Of a stretch of DNA of 10,361 bases, positions 1 through 6,735 are shown piece after piece. Positions within the stretch are counted from its first letter, which is position 1; every line of letters starts with the position of its first letter. Location: the NCBI GenBank assembly GCA_016781635.1, contig JADDPY010000187.1, positions 7,267 to 17,627 on the forward strand. The letters are read 5' to 3'. The translations under genes were made by a program, and so were the position numbers. The DNA comes from Rubrobacter sp. (lineage in GTDB: Bacteria > Actinomycetota > Rubrobacteria > Rubrobacterales > Rubrobacteraceae). The notes under the pieces are model-generated. The model was not told where the DNA came from. It saw only the letters and a program-made list of their open reading frames with translations, and did no database searches.

Positions 1-94
1 CCCCGAGGAGTTTCAGCAGCACCTCGCGCAGATCGCCCCAAGCGTCTCCGTCCACGTGATGAAGCCGGGCGACGACCTGGATTCGGCTTCTTAG
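1..94 (+). CDS. 3' end of an unidentified gene (partial, 30 codons)
   Basis: An open frame enters from the left edge (first complete codon at position 2) and ends at TAG 92-94. The visible tail includes the segments HLAQIAPSVSVHV and MKPGDDL. A 'hydrophobic strand then PGD' ending is seen at the C-terminus of several hydrolases, including MBL-fold enzymes, but 30 residues are too few to name a family. A plausible intrinsic terminator lies just after the stop, which supports a real gene end. The gene converges on cobS. Function is left open. Confidence 0.55.
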   Translation, partial: PEEFQQHLAQIAPSVSVHVMKPGDDLDSAS

Positions 95-117
95 AGCCGG
101 TCAGCGGGTCAGCATCC

Positions 118-155
118 AGCGGTCGGCTCCTTTCTGGCTGGCCGCTTCTTTGTTT
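118..155 (+). terminator. Intrinsic terminator of the plus-strand gene ending at 94
   Basis: Positions 118-127 (AGCGGTCGGC) can pair with 137-146 (GCTGGCCGCT region), giving about nine pairs with two or three G-U wobbles. The T-rich run TTCTTTGTTT follows at 146-155. A second weaker pairing, GAGCCG 94-99 with CGGCTC 124-129, overlaps it. The T-run is on the plus-strand side only, so it would stop the left-hand gene and not cobS. Its last bases overlap the cobS stop codon at 154-156. Confidence 0.55.
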
Positions 156-903
156 ACGCCGCCGGGGCGGTCTGGATCGCGGCCGAGAGGGCCAAGAGCA
201 AGACGGCGCGCGTGAACTCCCCGGCGGCACCGCTGACGTCGCCGCTTATGCCACCGAACGCCACCCCCGAGATGCGTAGGGCCAACGAAGCAACCGCGGG
301 TGCGACGAGGAGGGCCATAAAGGCACCCCATCCGAGGGGCACCGCCACGAGCCCCGGCAGAGAGACGGCGAGGACGATCGCTACCGCCCTGCGTCTCCCT
401 TTGAGGGCACGGACGAAGTACGTCGAGGAGGAGCCTTCCACGGCGGGACGCCCGAAGACGAGCAGGAGGAGCATGGCGGAGCGGGCAGCGACCTCTGCGG
501 CGAGGAGGGAGAGCGCCGCGCGGTACGGAGAGGCGTCCGCGAGGGCTGCGAGAGCGAAGAGGGTAGGCGCGTAAACGAAGAAGAGCGCGCCCAGGCCCCC
601 GACCCCGATGCGGGCGTCCTTCAAGACCTCGCGTCGCCGCGCTGGGGCCCCGCGTACCATGAGGGCGTCGCCGACATCGAGGACGCCGTCCGTGTGGTGC
701 AGGCCTGCGGCGAGGAGCGCGGCGGCGAGGGCGAGAGAGGCCGCGACACCAGGCGGAAAGATACCGATCAGCAGCAGGATCGCGCCGGGGAGCCCCGTGG
801 CGAGCCCGACGAGGGGGAGCAGGTAGGAGCTCCGGGCGGCGTCCTCCAGGGTCGCGCCCCTCCCCAGCGGGAGAAGGGTGAAGAAGGAGAAAAGGGCGCG
901 CAT
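154..903 (-). CDS. cobS: CobS, adenosylcobinamide-GDP ribazoletransferase
   Basis: This integral membrane enzyme joins adenosylcobinamide-GDP to alpha-ribazole (or its 5'-phosphate) to make adenosylcobalamin (or its phosphate), the last assembly step of the nucleotide loop. The 249 residues match the family length. The acidic signature LHHTDGVLDVGDA lies at about residues 68-80, KDARIGV at 95-101, and the C-terminal motif GGISGDVSGAAGEF at about 217-230. These are the conserved acidic and glycine-rich blocks of CobS. Several hydrophobic stretches (about 28-65, 104-122, 128-150, 173-208, 230-245) predict a multi-pass protein. ATG at 903 lies one base after the cobU stop (TAA 907-905), with no strong ribosome site, so translation is probably coupled to cobU. 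It is the last gene of the cob unit. Confidence 0.95.
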   Translation of the reverse strand: MRALFSFFTLLPLGRGATLEDAARSSYLLPLVGLATGLPGAILLLIGIFPPGVAASLALAAALLAAGLHHTDGVLDVGDALMVRGAPARRREVLKDARIGVGGLGALFFVYAPTLFALAALADASPYRAALSLLAAEVAARSAMLLLLVFGRPAVEGSSSTYFVRALKGRRRAVAIVLAVSLPGLVAVPLGWGAFMALLVAPAVASLALRISGVAFGGISGDVSGAAGEFTRAVLLLALSAAIQTAPAA

Positions 904-904
904 C

Positions 905-1411
905 TTATTTGATCTTTAGCGGTATCCCGGCGACGCAGAGATAAACCTCGTCGGACACGGCCGCCACGCGCTGGTTGATCATACCCAGCAGGTCGCGGAA
1001 CCGGCGCCCCTCGGCGCTCTGCGGCACCAGCCCCAGCCCAACCTCGTCGCTCACGACGATCATGGGCTCTGGGAGTGAGGCGGCATCCACCAGAAAGCGA
1101 TCCAACTCATCCACAATGCTCTCGTCTGTCTCCCGGTACATCCCGGCGGAGACCCAGAGGGTGAGCGAGTCGAAGAGCACAGCGCCATGTCCCCGCGCCG
1201 AGTCGAAGACCGGCTCCAACCCGCCCACCGAGAGCTCCAGGAGGCTCCAGCCCGACGGGCGACGCCCCTGGTGGACCTGGACCCGCCGCGACAGCTCCTC
1301 GTCCCCGTCAGAGACGACGGCGGTCGCTACGTAGAGCACGGCATCCCCGCCGAGCCCCCGCGCGAGTTCCTCGCCGAAGGTGCTCTTGCCGCTCCGGGCG
1401 CCGCCGAGCAC
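905..1411 (-). CDS. cobU: CobU, bifunctional adenosylcobinamide kinase / adenosylcobinamide-phosphate guanylyltransferase
   Basis: It phosphorylates adenosylcobinamide and then transfers GMP to the phosphate, giving the CobS substrate. From GTG 1411 the protein is 168 residues. The P-loop GGARSGKS is at 3-10. H47, in VQVHQGRRP, matches the histidine guanylylated in Salmonella CobU (His46) by motif alignment. FDSLTLW is at 80-86, EVGLGLVP at 123-130, and the usual ending AGIPLK is present. The start is uncertain. GTG 1411 leaves only two residues before the P-loop and cuts the first beta strand, and the frame is open upstream with the typical strand residues RTLVL. However, no ATG, GTG or TTG exists upstream before an in-frame stop at 1462-1460. 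An AAGGAG at 1440-1435 sits 23 bases before the GTG but only 5 before a GTA codon (see findings). The gene follows cobD by 14 bases. Confidence 0.92.
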   Translation of the reverse strand: MLGGARSGKSTFGEELARGLGGDAVLYVATAVVSDGDEELSRRVQVHQGRRPSGWSLLELSVGGLEPVFDSARGHGAVLFDSLTLWVSAGMYRETDESIVDELDRFLVDAASLPEPMIVVSDEVGLGLVPQSAEGRRFRDLLGMINQRVAAVSDEVYLCVAGIPLKIK

Positions 1412-1425
1412 GAGAGTGCGGAGGC

Positions 1426-2520
1426 CTACGACGTCTCCTTCAGCGCGGCTTTGACGGCGCTAACGAGTCGTTCGTTCTCCCCCGCCCCACGAACCGCGAT
1501 CCGGGAGAACCGTGGCCCGAGCCCCGGGAACAGCCCGCAGCCCCGAACCAGTACCCCGCGTCGCGCCAACCTCTCCGGCAGATCTTCTGGCCCACGAACG
1601 AGCAGAAAGTTCGCCGCCCCCTTGTAGACTTCGAGGCCCGGCAGGGGGCGGAGGGCGGAGACGAGATCCTCGCGCCGGAGCACCACCTCCGCGAGGGTCT
1701 TTGCGGCGTAGTCCTCGTCTCCGGCCGCGGCTATCCCCGCCGCCGCCGCCGCCACGTTCACGGACCACGAGGGTTGGAACGGGCGGACGCGGTCGGGGTC
1801 GCGGGCGACGAGGCAGCCGAGCCTGAGCCCGGGCACCGCGAAGAACTTGGTGAAGGACCTCGCCACGTAGAGGTGCTCGTCCACCAGGTCCGCGACACCC
1901 TCGCCAGGGGCGAAGTCGGCGAAAGCCTCGTCGACCACCAGGATCGTCCCGGCCGAGCGTGTCCTCTCAAGCAGGGATAGCACCTCCCCTCGCGGCGTCA
2001 GGTCTCCGGTCGGGTTGTTCGGGTTGCACAGGAAGACTACACCGACGCCGTCGAGGTCATCGAGAACGGAAGGGTCGAGGCGGAAACCGTCCTCCCGCCT
2101 ACGAGCCACGCGGCTCTCCGGTTCGAACCCGCCGGCGCGGGCCGCGGCGGCGTACTCGCTGAAGGTAGGGTCGAGGACCACGGCCCTCTCTCCGCGCCGG
2201 CCCTCCGCGGCGACCCGCGCCGCGAGGAAGAGTGCCTCCGCCCCCCCGTTCGTCGGCAGAACGGTCTCTCCCGACACCCCGAGGTAGCTCGCCAGGGCAG
2301 CGCACAGCTCCGGATACCGCCCGTCCGGGTAAGCTGCCACCTCCCCGATCAGGGCTTTCTGCGCCGCGTACAAAGCCCCTTCCGGCGGCCCTAAAGGGTT
2401 GATGTTCGCGCTGAAATCCAGAAACCCCCCGGCCGGCTCCCCTCCCAGGACCCGGGAGACCTCAGCGCCGTGCGCCCCGTGGTGGCGGCCGTCCGGGGAC
2501 GAGGCGTAGCCGCTAACCAT
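1426..2520 (-). CDS. cobD: Threonine-phosphate decarboxylase (PLP, aminotransferase fold I)
   Basis: It decarboxylates L-threonine O-3-phosphate to (R)-1-amino-2-propanol phosphate, the linker that CbiB adds to the corrin ring. From ATG 2520 the protein is 364 residues. It has the N-terminal HGA motif, FSANINPLGPP at 36-46, CNPNNPTG at about 165-172, the VVDEAF aspartate at 197 that contacts the PLP ring nitrogen, and the Schiff-base lysine in SFTKFFAVPGLRLG at about 225. The family arginine that binds the carboxylate is likely in IAVRG at about 344. ATG 2520 overlaps the cbiB stop by 8 bases. TTG 2553 and ATG 2547 are in-frame alternatives, but they extend the overlap and add residues outside the conserved start. 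The gene is called cobC in Pseudomonas nomenclature. It belongs to aminotransferase class I/II, and the cbiB-cobU-cobS context decides the substrate. Confidence 0.93.
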   Translation of the reverse strand: MVSGYASSPDGRHHGAHGAEVSRVLGGEPAGGFLDFSANINPLGPPEGALYAAQKALIGEVAAYPDGRYPELCAALASYLGVSGETVLPTNGGAEALFLAARVAAEGRRGERAVVLDPTFSEYAAAARAGGFEPESRVARRREDGFRLDPSVLDDLDGVGVVFLCNPNNPTGDLTPRGEVLSLLERTRSAGTILVVDEAFADFAPGEGVADLVDEHLYVARSFTKFFAVPGLRLGCLVARDPDRVRPFQPSWSVNVAAAAAGIAAAGDEDYAAKTLAEVVLRREDLVSALRPLPGLEVYKGAANFLLVRGPEDLPERLARRGVLVRGCGLFPGLGPRFSRIAVRGAGENERLVSAVKAALKETS

Positions 2521-3475
2521 CACGAGTATCCGCGAAGCGAGGAGCATCTGCAAGCACCGCGATGCCCGCGAGGATCAGGAGTATCAGCACGCAAGCCTTG
2601 CGCATGAGCCGTATCGCCCCGGCGATGTCCCCGGCCTCCGGCGCGCGTCCGACGCCCAGGGTGGGGCCTTCGCGTGTCACGCCACCATAGGAGTTCGTAC
2701 CGCCGAGCGTCAGCCCCAGGGATCCGGCGAAAGCCGCCTCGGCCCAGCCCGCATTCGGGCTCCTTGTCCGGGGCCCGTGGGAGCGCGCGACCTTCCAGGC
2801 GTGGCCGAAGCACCCCGAGACGGCCGCAGCGGAGAGCGCTGTAAGGCGGGAAGGCAGGAGGTTAGCAGCGTCGTCGAGCCGGGCGGGGACGAGGCCGAGG
2901 TCCTTGTGGACGAGAGTTTCGTGCCCAACCATGGAGTCGAGGGTGTTTACTGCTTTGTACGCGAGGGCCCCCGGTGCCCCCAGCAGGAAGCCATAGAGCA
3001 TGGGGGCGACTATGCCATCGGAGGTGTTCTCGGCGACCGACTCGACGGCCGCACGCGCGACCTCGCCCGGGGGCATCTCCGCCGTGTCTCGGCCAACAAA
3101 CTCCCCGACATGGGCGCGGGCCCCTTCGAGGGTTCCGACCTCGATCTCGTGGCCGACGGCCGTGGCAGCCCTGTCCAGGCCACGCATGGAGACGGTGGTG
3201 GAGAGGAGAAGAACCTCCGCGGGGACGCGCAGCTTATTGGGGACGAGACCAAGGAAGGCGCGAGAGAGGGCGAACGTAAGGGCGGGAAGCGTCGAAGCGA
3301 GGACGAGGCCCGCGAGCTTCTGATGCAGGCTGTTCTTCAAGGTTAGAGCGAGGCTTTCGTAGGAGGAGATCGCGCGTCCCATCAGGACGACCGGGTGGAC
3401 GGGCGAGGGAGGTTCACCCAGAAGTTCGTCGACGACAAGGGCAACCGCGACGGCAGCCGCGCGGCCCGGTCTCAT
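2513..3475 (-). CDS. cbiB: CbiB, adenosylcobinamide-phosphate synthase
   Basis: This membrane enzyme amidates adenosylcobyric acid with aminopropanol (phosphate) to give adenosylcobinamide (phosphate). The 320 residues carry the family blocks in order: DELLGEPPSPVHPVVLMGR at 16-34, ARAAVESVAENTSDGIVAP at 140-158, AYKAVNTLDSMVGH at 172-185, ARLDDAANLLPSRL at 198-211, and SPNAGWAEAAFAGSLG at 239-254. Hydrophobic segments at about 7-15, 54-77, 157-175, 207-225 and 294-310 fit a multi-pass protein. ATG 3475 overlaps the stop of the preceding membrane protein in an ATGA tetramer (3475-3472), and its own end overlaps the cobD start. Such overlaps imply coupled translation and one transcript. The symbol cobD is also used for this enzyme in some species. 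Confidence 0.96.
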   Translation of the reverse strand: MRPGRAAAVAVALVVDELLGEPPSPVHPVVLMGRAISSYESLALTLKNSLHQKLAGLVLASTLPALTFALSRAFLGLVPNKLRVPAEVLLLSTTVSMRGLDRAATAVGHEIEVGTLEGARAHVGEFVGRDTAEMPPGEVARAAVESVAENTSDGIVAPMLYGFLLGAPGALAYKAVNTLDSMVGHETLVHKDLGLVPARLDDAANLLPSRLTALSAAAVSGCFGHAWKVARSHGPRTRSPNAGWAEAAFAGSLGLTLGGTNSYGGVTREGPTLGVGRAPEAGDIAGAIRLMRKACVLILLILAGIAVLADAPRFADTRDG

Positions 3476-4110
3476 GCCCCCGGCGTACCTTCGGCCACGC
3501 CGTCCGGAGCGGGCGTGCCCTCGCCGGCTTTATCCTGGCCCCTCTTGCCGAAGGCGCCGCGCAAGGCGCCCACGATAGCCCCGACGGTGCCGAGCAGGAT
3601 CGCCCGCAGGACGAGGTTGGCTAGGGAGCGCCCGAGGTCGCGGAGCTCGGGGGGCTGGAGGTCGGCTTCGATCTGCTCGACCGGTGGTAGCGGGGGGGGA
3701 TCGTCCAGCCTGCCCGCCACCTTTTCGCTGTATTCGAGGATGTAGGGCGCCGCATCGTTGGCGTAGGCCCGCACGTCGTTCGCGAAGACCGTCGAGTTCA
3801 GCCCGGTGACGAGCAGGAGCGCAAGCCCCGCCATAATCGCCACGATCGTCGCCGTCATGGCCCCGTCTCGCAGCAGAAGGGACCGGTACGGGACGCCCGG
3901 CTCCATGCGTACCGGGCGCACCCGGAGGGCGGCGAGAATGCTCAGAAAGAGAAAGGCCGCGGCGGGCACCTGGGTGCGATAGGTCTCGATGACCGTCAGG
4001 ATCCAGTTTGGCAGTTCCCCGGGCGTGATGAGCAGGAAGCGCAACTCGGCGACCAGCGCGACCGCCACCGCCACGAGCCCGTAACGAAACCCCGTACTAA
4101 GCGGTCCCAA
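3472..4110 (-). CDS. Unidentified four-helix membrane protein leading the cob unit
   Basis: I do not recognise the family. From TTG 4110 there are 212 residues with four likely membrane segments (about 9-28, 48-64, 84-104, 164-185). Between helices 3 and 4 is a polar loop of about 60 residues with a proline patch (DPPPLPP, 137-143). The tail after 188 is charged and rich in Gly, Pro and Ala. The stop overlaps the cbiB start as ATGA, so it is the first gene of the cob operon. That makes a link to corrinoid or cobalt handling possible, but no motif shows it. TTG is preceded by AGGGG (4121-4117) at 6 bases and the frame is closed just upstream (TAG 4122-4120). An upstream peptide in another frame joins this one smoothly if one base is removed (see findings), so the true N-terminus may be longer and the gene frameshifted. 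Confidence 0.75.
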   Translation of the reverse strand: MGPLSTGFRYGLVAVAVALVAELRFLLITPGELPNWILTVIETYRTQVPAAAFLFLSILAALRVRPVRMEPGVPYRSLLLRDGAMTATIVAIMAGLALLLVTGLNSTVFANDVRAYANDAAPYILEYSEKVAGRLDDPPPLPPVEQIEADLQPPELRDLGRSLANLVLRAILLGTVGAIVGALRGAFGKRGQDKAGEGTPAPDGVAEGTPGA

Positions 4111-4307
4111 AGAGTTCCCCTATGTTCTCCTTCACGCTCACGGCCATGAGTTTACAGTCGCCGAGCGCCGCCCGTCAGCCCCGTCGGTGAAACCCGTAAC
4201 TCGAAACAAGCTGCGGGATCGGTCGTCGTAGCTTCGATCGCGGACGCCTGCGGGCCCGGGAGCCACATGAGAACCTTGGCCGAAGAACCCGCGAGCACAA
4301 CACACCC
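4111..4307. other. Spacer between the ydcF stop and the cob unit; no gene recognised
   Basis: About 200 bases separate the two minus-strand units. Read on the minus strand it contains several short self-complementary runs, for example GATCG near 4218 with CGATC near 4240 (plus coordinates). It lacks the B12-box pattern and the conserved GGTG...CCCCGC core of cobalamin riboswitches, so I do not call one. There is no T-run typical of an intrinsic terminator after the ydcF stop, so read-through from prsW-mobA-ydcF into the cob genes is possible. The last 50 bases carry a 16-codon reading frame, ATG 4147 to TAG 4097, which overlaps the start of the next gene. Confidence 0.6.
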
Positions 4308-4979
4308 CTAGTTCAAGGCCCGGGAGCGCGACCCTACCCCGTGCCTCGTCCTGTACCAGACGACCGCCACGCTCTCCCTCGCAAGCTGTCCCCGTCTGGA
4401 GATTCGCCCGCGCCACATCGGGCTGCCGTACACGGGTTCCGCCACTGCTTTAAGCCCCGCCTCCCCAAACGCCTCGATCGTACGGACGCAGTGCAACGGG
4501 TCCGTAACGACACGCACGGCCTCGATCCCGCGGCGCCGCGCAATCTCCGCGACGAGCCGGGCCGAAACCCACGTACTCGACGCCTGGTCCTCCAACACGA
4601 CGACCTCCTCCGGCACCCCGCCCCGCCGCAGTATCCTCATCATCACCTCGGCCTCGCTGGGTGGGTGCTCCCCGGTTCCGCCCGTCACGATCAGGAGGTC
4701 CACCTCGCCTTCGGAGTACAGCCGGGCCGCGTGACGCACCCGCGCCTCCAGGACCCGGCTCGCCCGCCCCCCCGGCAGCACCTGGGCCCCCAGCACCACC
4801 GCGACCCTCGGTGGATGACCGAGACCCTCCTCGGTCTCCCATCCTCGACGAAACACGCGAAAGAGCCGCGCGAGGTCCCGAAAAATCCCTCCAAACAAAG
4901 TCCCCGAACCGTCGCCCCCTATGCCGGTCGAGCCGGACAGCGGGGTATCTCCGCCGGGGTCGCGCGGGTTCACGCTCAT
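4308..4979 (-). CDS. YdcF-like DUF218 domain protein
   Basis: From ATG 4979 the protein is 223 residues. The DUF218 core covers about residues 57-210. It has AVVLGAQVLPGGRAS at 60-74, DLLIVTGGTGEHPPSEA at 94-110, GVPEEVVVLEDQASST at 121-136, and VVTDPLHCVRT at 157-167. These match the Rossmann-like strands and the E/S/T pocket of the YdcF/SanA group. Members have been linked to envelope or cell-wall processes, but the reaction is not settled. The first 56 residues are glycine-rich and then basic (RDLARLFRVFRRG), with no clear membrane helix, unlike many SanA-type members. ATG overlaps the mobA stop as ATGA. GTG 4973 has a better spaced AAGGA and is an alternative start two codons in. The frame stays open for 70 codons upstream, but that stretch is low-complexity Arg-rich and lies inside mobA. 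Confidence 0.85.
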   Translation of the reverse strand: MSVNPRDPGGDTPLSGSTGIGGDGSGTLFGGIFRDLARLFRVFRRGWETEEGLGHPPRVAVVLGAQVLPGGRASRVLEARVRHAARLYSEGEVDLLIVTGGTGEHPPSEAEVMMRILRRGGVPEEVVVLEDQASSTWVSARLVAEIARRRGIEAVRVVTDPLHCVRTIEAFGEAGLKAVAEPVYGSPMWRGRISRRGQLARESVAVVWYRTRHGVGSRSRALN

Positions 4980-5572
4980 CCTTCCCCGGCGGCGGCGCGA
5001 GCCCGCGCGAGGTCCTCGGGAGAGTTTACGTTCGCCAGGAAGACTTCCGGGTCGCCAAACGGGCCGAACTCCTCCTCGACGTACTCGACCCCGTCGCCGA
5101 GATTCTCGAGTAGCCGCCACGCCGCCCTCGTACCGGCGTCGAGTAGACGGCTCACCTCCGCGAGAACGCCCCGGTCGTATGCCGCGCAAAGAGGATGTAC
5201 CCTGCCCGCATGGCGCGGCACGACCGCCTGGAGGCCGCGTGAGCGGAGCCGGTCGAGCAGGAAGCCCACAAATCCCGGCGGTACGAAAGGCATGTCTCCC
5301 GCGGCCACGAAGACTGCCGGAGAAGAAGCGGCGCCGAGGCCCGCCTCGAGCCCGGCGAGGGGTCCCTCGCGGCCCTCGCGAAGGTCCTGAACCCTGCGGG
5401 CGCCCGGTACATCCGGCCCGTCGCCTACCATTATGATCTCCCGACAGGAGGGGGCGAGTGCGGCGTGTACGCGCGACACCAGGGTCATGCCGCCTACCTC
5501 GAGCGTAAGCTTCTCACGCCCCATACGGCTGCTTCTGCCGCCAGCGAGGATGAGCCCGGTGGCTTCTCGCAA
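4976..5572 (-). CDS. mobA: MobA-like molybdenum cofactor guanylyltransferase
   Basis: It is predicted to transfer GMP from GTP to molybdopterin-bound molybdenum, giving the guanine dinucleotide cofactor. From TTG 5572 there are 198 residues. The NTP-transferase signature LILAGGRSSRMGREKL is at about 7-22, EGPLAGLEAGL at about 77-87, the metal-site VAAGDMPF at about 96-103, and FLANVNSPEDLARA near the end. The last block and 'GPLAG' are typical of MobA rather than of sugar nucleotidyltransferases. TTG 5572 has GGAG 9 bases upstream. TTG 5599 would give nine more residues and a TTGA overlap with the prsW stop, but its ribosome site is weaker. No other molybdopterin gene is in view. An archaeal CobY role (GTP:cobinamide-phosphate) is a distant alternative, made unlikely by the complete cobU nearby. 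Confidence 0.87.
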   Translation of the reverse strand: MREATGLILAGGRSSRMGREKLTLEVGGMTLVSRVHAALAPSCREIIMVGDGPDVPGARRVQDLREGREGPLAGLEAGLGAASSPAVFVAAGDMPFVPPGFVGFLLDRLRSRGLQAVVPRHAGRVHPLCAAYDRGVLAEVSRLLDAGTRAAWRLLENLGDGVEYVEEEFGPFGDPEVFLANVNSPEDLARARAAAGEG

Positions 5573-5595
5573 GCCGGCAAGCTCCGGCTCAACGC

Positions 5596-6597
5596 TCAAT
5601 ACGAAGCAGGCCTGGATTTTCTCCCGAACCTCAGCTCCTTTATGCGCTGCCGGAGGTACTGCTCCTTCTGGCCCTGGGAGGGGGCGTAAGGCTCGCGGGC
5701 GAGGCGCTTCGTGAACGCGAGGTCCACGGCGGCCTGGTGCATCCTCCTGGCCCGGCGCCACTCCGTGAGGCGACCCGTCAGTAGGAGGCTCAGGTAGTAG
5801 AAAGTCCGGGCGAAGTAGGTCGGGAGTATGGAATACTCACTCTGGCTGATCGTGCCGTAACCGACCTCGTCCCTCAGCTCGCTCCTGATCGTGCGCCGCT
5901 CCACGGCGAGCCACACCACGATAATGACCGCGTATAGGAGCAGCACGACGAACAAGGCCGCGTAGACGACCGGCCCGAAGAGCGAAGCCGTGAAGTTGAA
6001 GCTGGCGTGCAGAAGGATCGCCGCGGCGAGGCCAAGGAGCGGCAGGGCTACCTTCAGGACGTACGAGCGTACCCAAGGAATAAGCCCGATCCCTATCCCC
6101 GTGAGCGAGGTGAAGGCGGCGTGGGCGAAGCCTCCAAAGATGCGCCGCGCGATGAAGACCTGATCTCCTACCTGCTGGTAGGTCTGCGCGTAGTAGAGGA
6201 TGTCCTCCGCAATGGAGAACCCGAACCCGACCGCAGAGCCGTAAACGATTCCGTCCATCACCCCGGAGAACTCCGTCCCGCCGCGCCTCAGGGCGACCGC
6301 CGAAGCGACGCCGAAGGCTATGAGGAGCGCGAGACCCTTCGAGATCTCCTCGACCGGCGGGGCCACAAAGACCGCCGTCAGAAAGGGAGCCGCGTTCGGG
6401 TTCGCCGTCAGCGCGCTCAACGCGGCACCGATGACGGTGTTGAAGATGAGCGAGATCGTCACCGCTACCGTAAAGCCCCAGACGAAGACCGGGATCACAT
6501 ACCGGAAGTCCTCCCGCTCGTAGAGGTCTATCGTACGTACGAAGAGGAGGTACACGATCGTCTGCAGCACCCCGACCCCGATCAACGCAACGCTCAA
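5596..6597 (-). CDS. prsW: PrsW-family glutamic intramembrane protease
   Basis: The family includes Bacillus PrsW, which cleaves an anti-sigma factor within the membrane. From TTG 6597 the protein is 333 residues. Diagnostic motifs are PVEEISKG at about 81-88 (the paired glutamates), GFGFSIAEDILYY at about 124-136, GGFAHAAFTSLTGIGIG at about 155-171, and LLHASFNF at 195-202, with hydrophobic segments around each, giving about seven to eight membrane spans. A basic tail of about 90 residues follows the last helix. TTG 6597 has GGAGG (6607-6603) at 5 bases and begins directly with the first helix. The longer GTG 6687 start has no usable ribosome site, and a perfect TATAAT at 6682-6677 lies just inside it, so transcription probably begins after that GTG. 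No anti-sigma substrate gene is adjacent. The gene leads the unit with mobA and ydcF. Confidence 0.9.
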   Translation of the reverse strand: MSVALIGVGVLQTIVYLLFVRTIDLYEREDFRYVIPVFVWGFTVAVTISLIFNTVIGAALSALTANPNAAPFLTAVFVAPPVEEISKGLALLIAFGVASAVALRRGGTEFSGVMDGIVYGSAVGFGFSIAEDILYYAQTYQQVGDQVFIARRIFGGFAHAAFTSLTGIGIGLIPWVRSYVLKVALPLLGLAAAILLHASFNFTASLFGPVVYAALFVVLLLYAVIIVVWLAVERRTIRSELRDEVGYGTISQSEYSILPTYFARTFYYLSLLLTGRLTEWRRARRMHQAAVDLAFTKRLAREPYAPSQGQKEQYLRQRIKELRFGRKSRPASY

Positions 6598-6676
6598 ATC
6601 CCCCTCCACCAACCCTTTCCGAAGCCCCTGCTTACGCTTTTTCTGCGCCGCGATCCACCCCTCAGCACCGGGCGCG

Positions 6677-6682
6677 ATTATA
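6677..6682 (-). promoter_or_regulatory. Likely -10 box of the prsW-mobA-ydcF unit
   Basis: The minus strand reads TATAAT, a perfect -10 hexamer in GC-rich surroundings, about 80 bases before the preferred prsW start. No good -35 hexamer is seen at 16-18 bases. That position (about 6699-6705) falls in an arm of the inverted repeat at 6697-6727, so a regulator may set its activity. Confidence 0.5.
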
Positions 6683-6696
6683 CCCACACCCCGTAC

Positions 6697-6727
6697 TACC
6701 CGGATACCTCCGACGGGTACCCGGGTA
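6697..6727. promoter_or_regulatory. Imperfect inverted repeat between divergent prsW and flavin reductase; candidate operator
   Basis: Arm TACCCGGATACC (6697-6708) and arm GGTACCCGGGTA (6716-6727) are complementary at 11 of 12 positions, with a 7-base centre. The left arm covers the -35 area for the minus-strand TATAAT at 6682-6677. The right arm ends 8 bases before the plus-strand TAGAAT at 6736-6741. The symmetry and placement suggest a dimeric regulator acting on both directions. No regulator gene is adjacent. Confidence 0.45.
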
Positions 6728-6735
6728 AAGGTTGG

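Noticed and set aside
1187..1627. Long plus-strand frames over cobU/cobD and other cob genes
   Set aside because: They are antisense frames kept open by high GC at third positions. They have no motifs and conflict with well-supported cob genes.
4138..4416. A 92-codon minus-strand frame between ydcF and the cob unit
   Set aside because: It overlaps the ydcF C-terminus in another frame, has no family-like motif and no ribosome site, and its composition matches out-of-frame GC-rich sequence.
4980..5189. Seventy extra N-terminal codons for the DUF218 protein
   Set aside because: The stretch is low-complexity Arg/Gly-rich and lies inside mobA in another frame. ATG 4979 forms an ATGA overlap and precedes a more normal sequence.
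5600..5761. Longer N-terminus for MobA
   Set aside because: The upstream codons lie inside the prsW tail and read as Pro/Arg-rich noise. The nucleotide-binding LILAGG motif needs only a few residues before it.
6598..6687. GTG 6687 as the prsW start
   Set aside because: It has no spaced ribosome site and precedes the perfect TATAAT, whereas TTG 6597 has GGAGG at 5 bases and starts directly at helix 1. It is kept as an alternative only.
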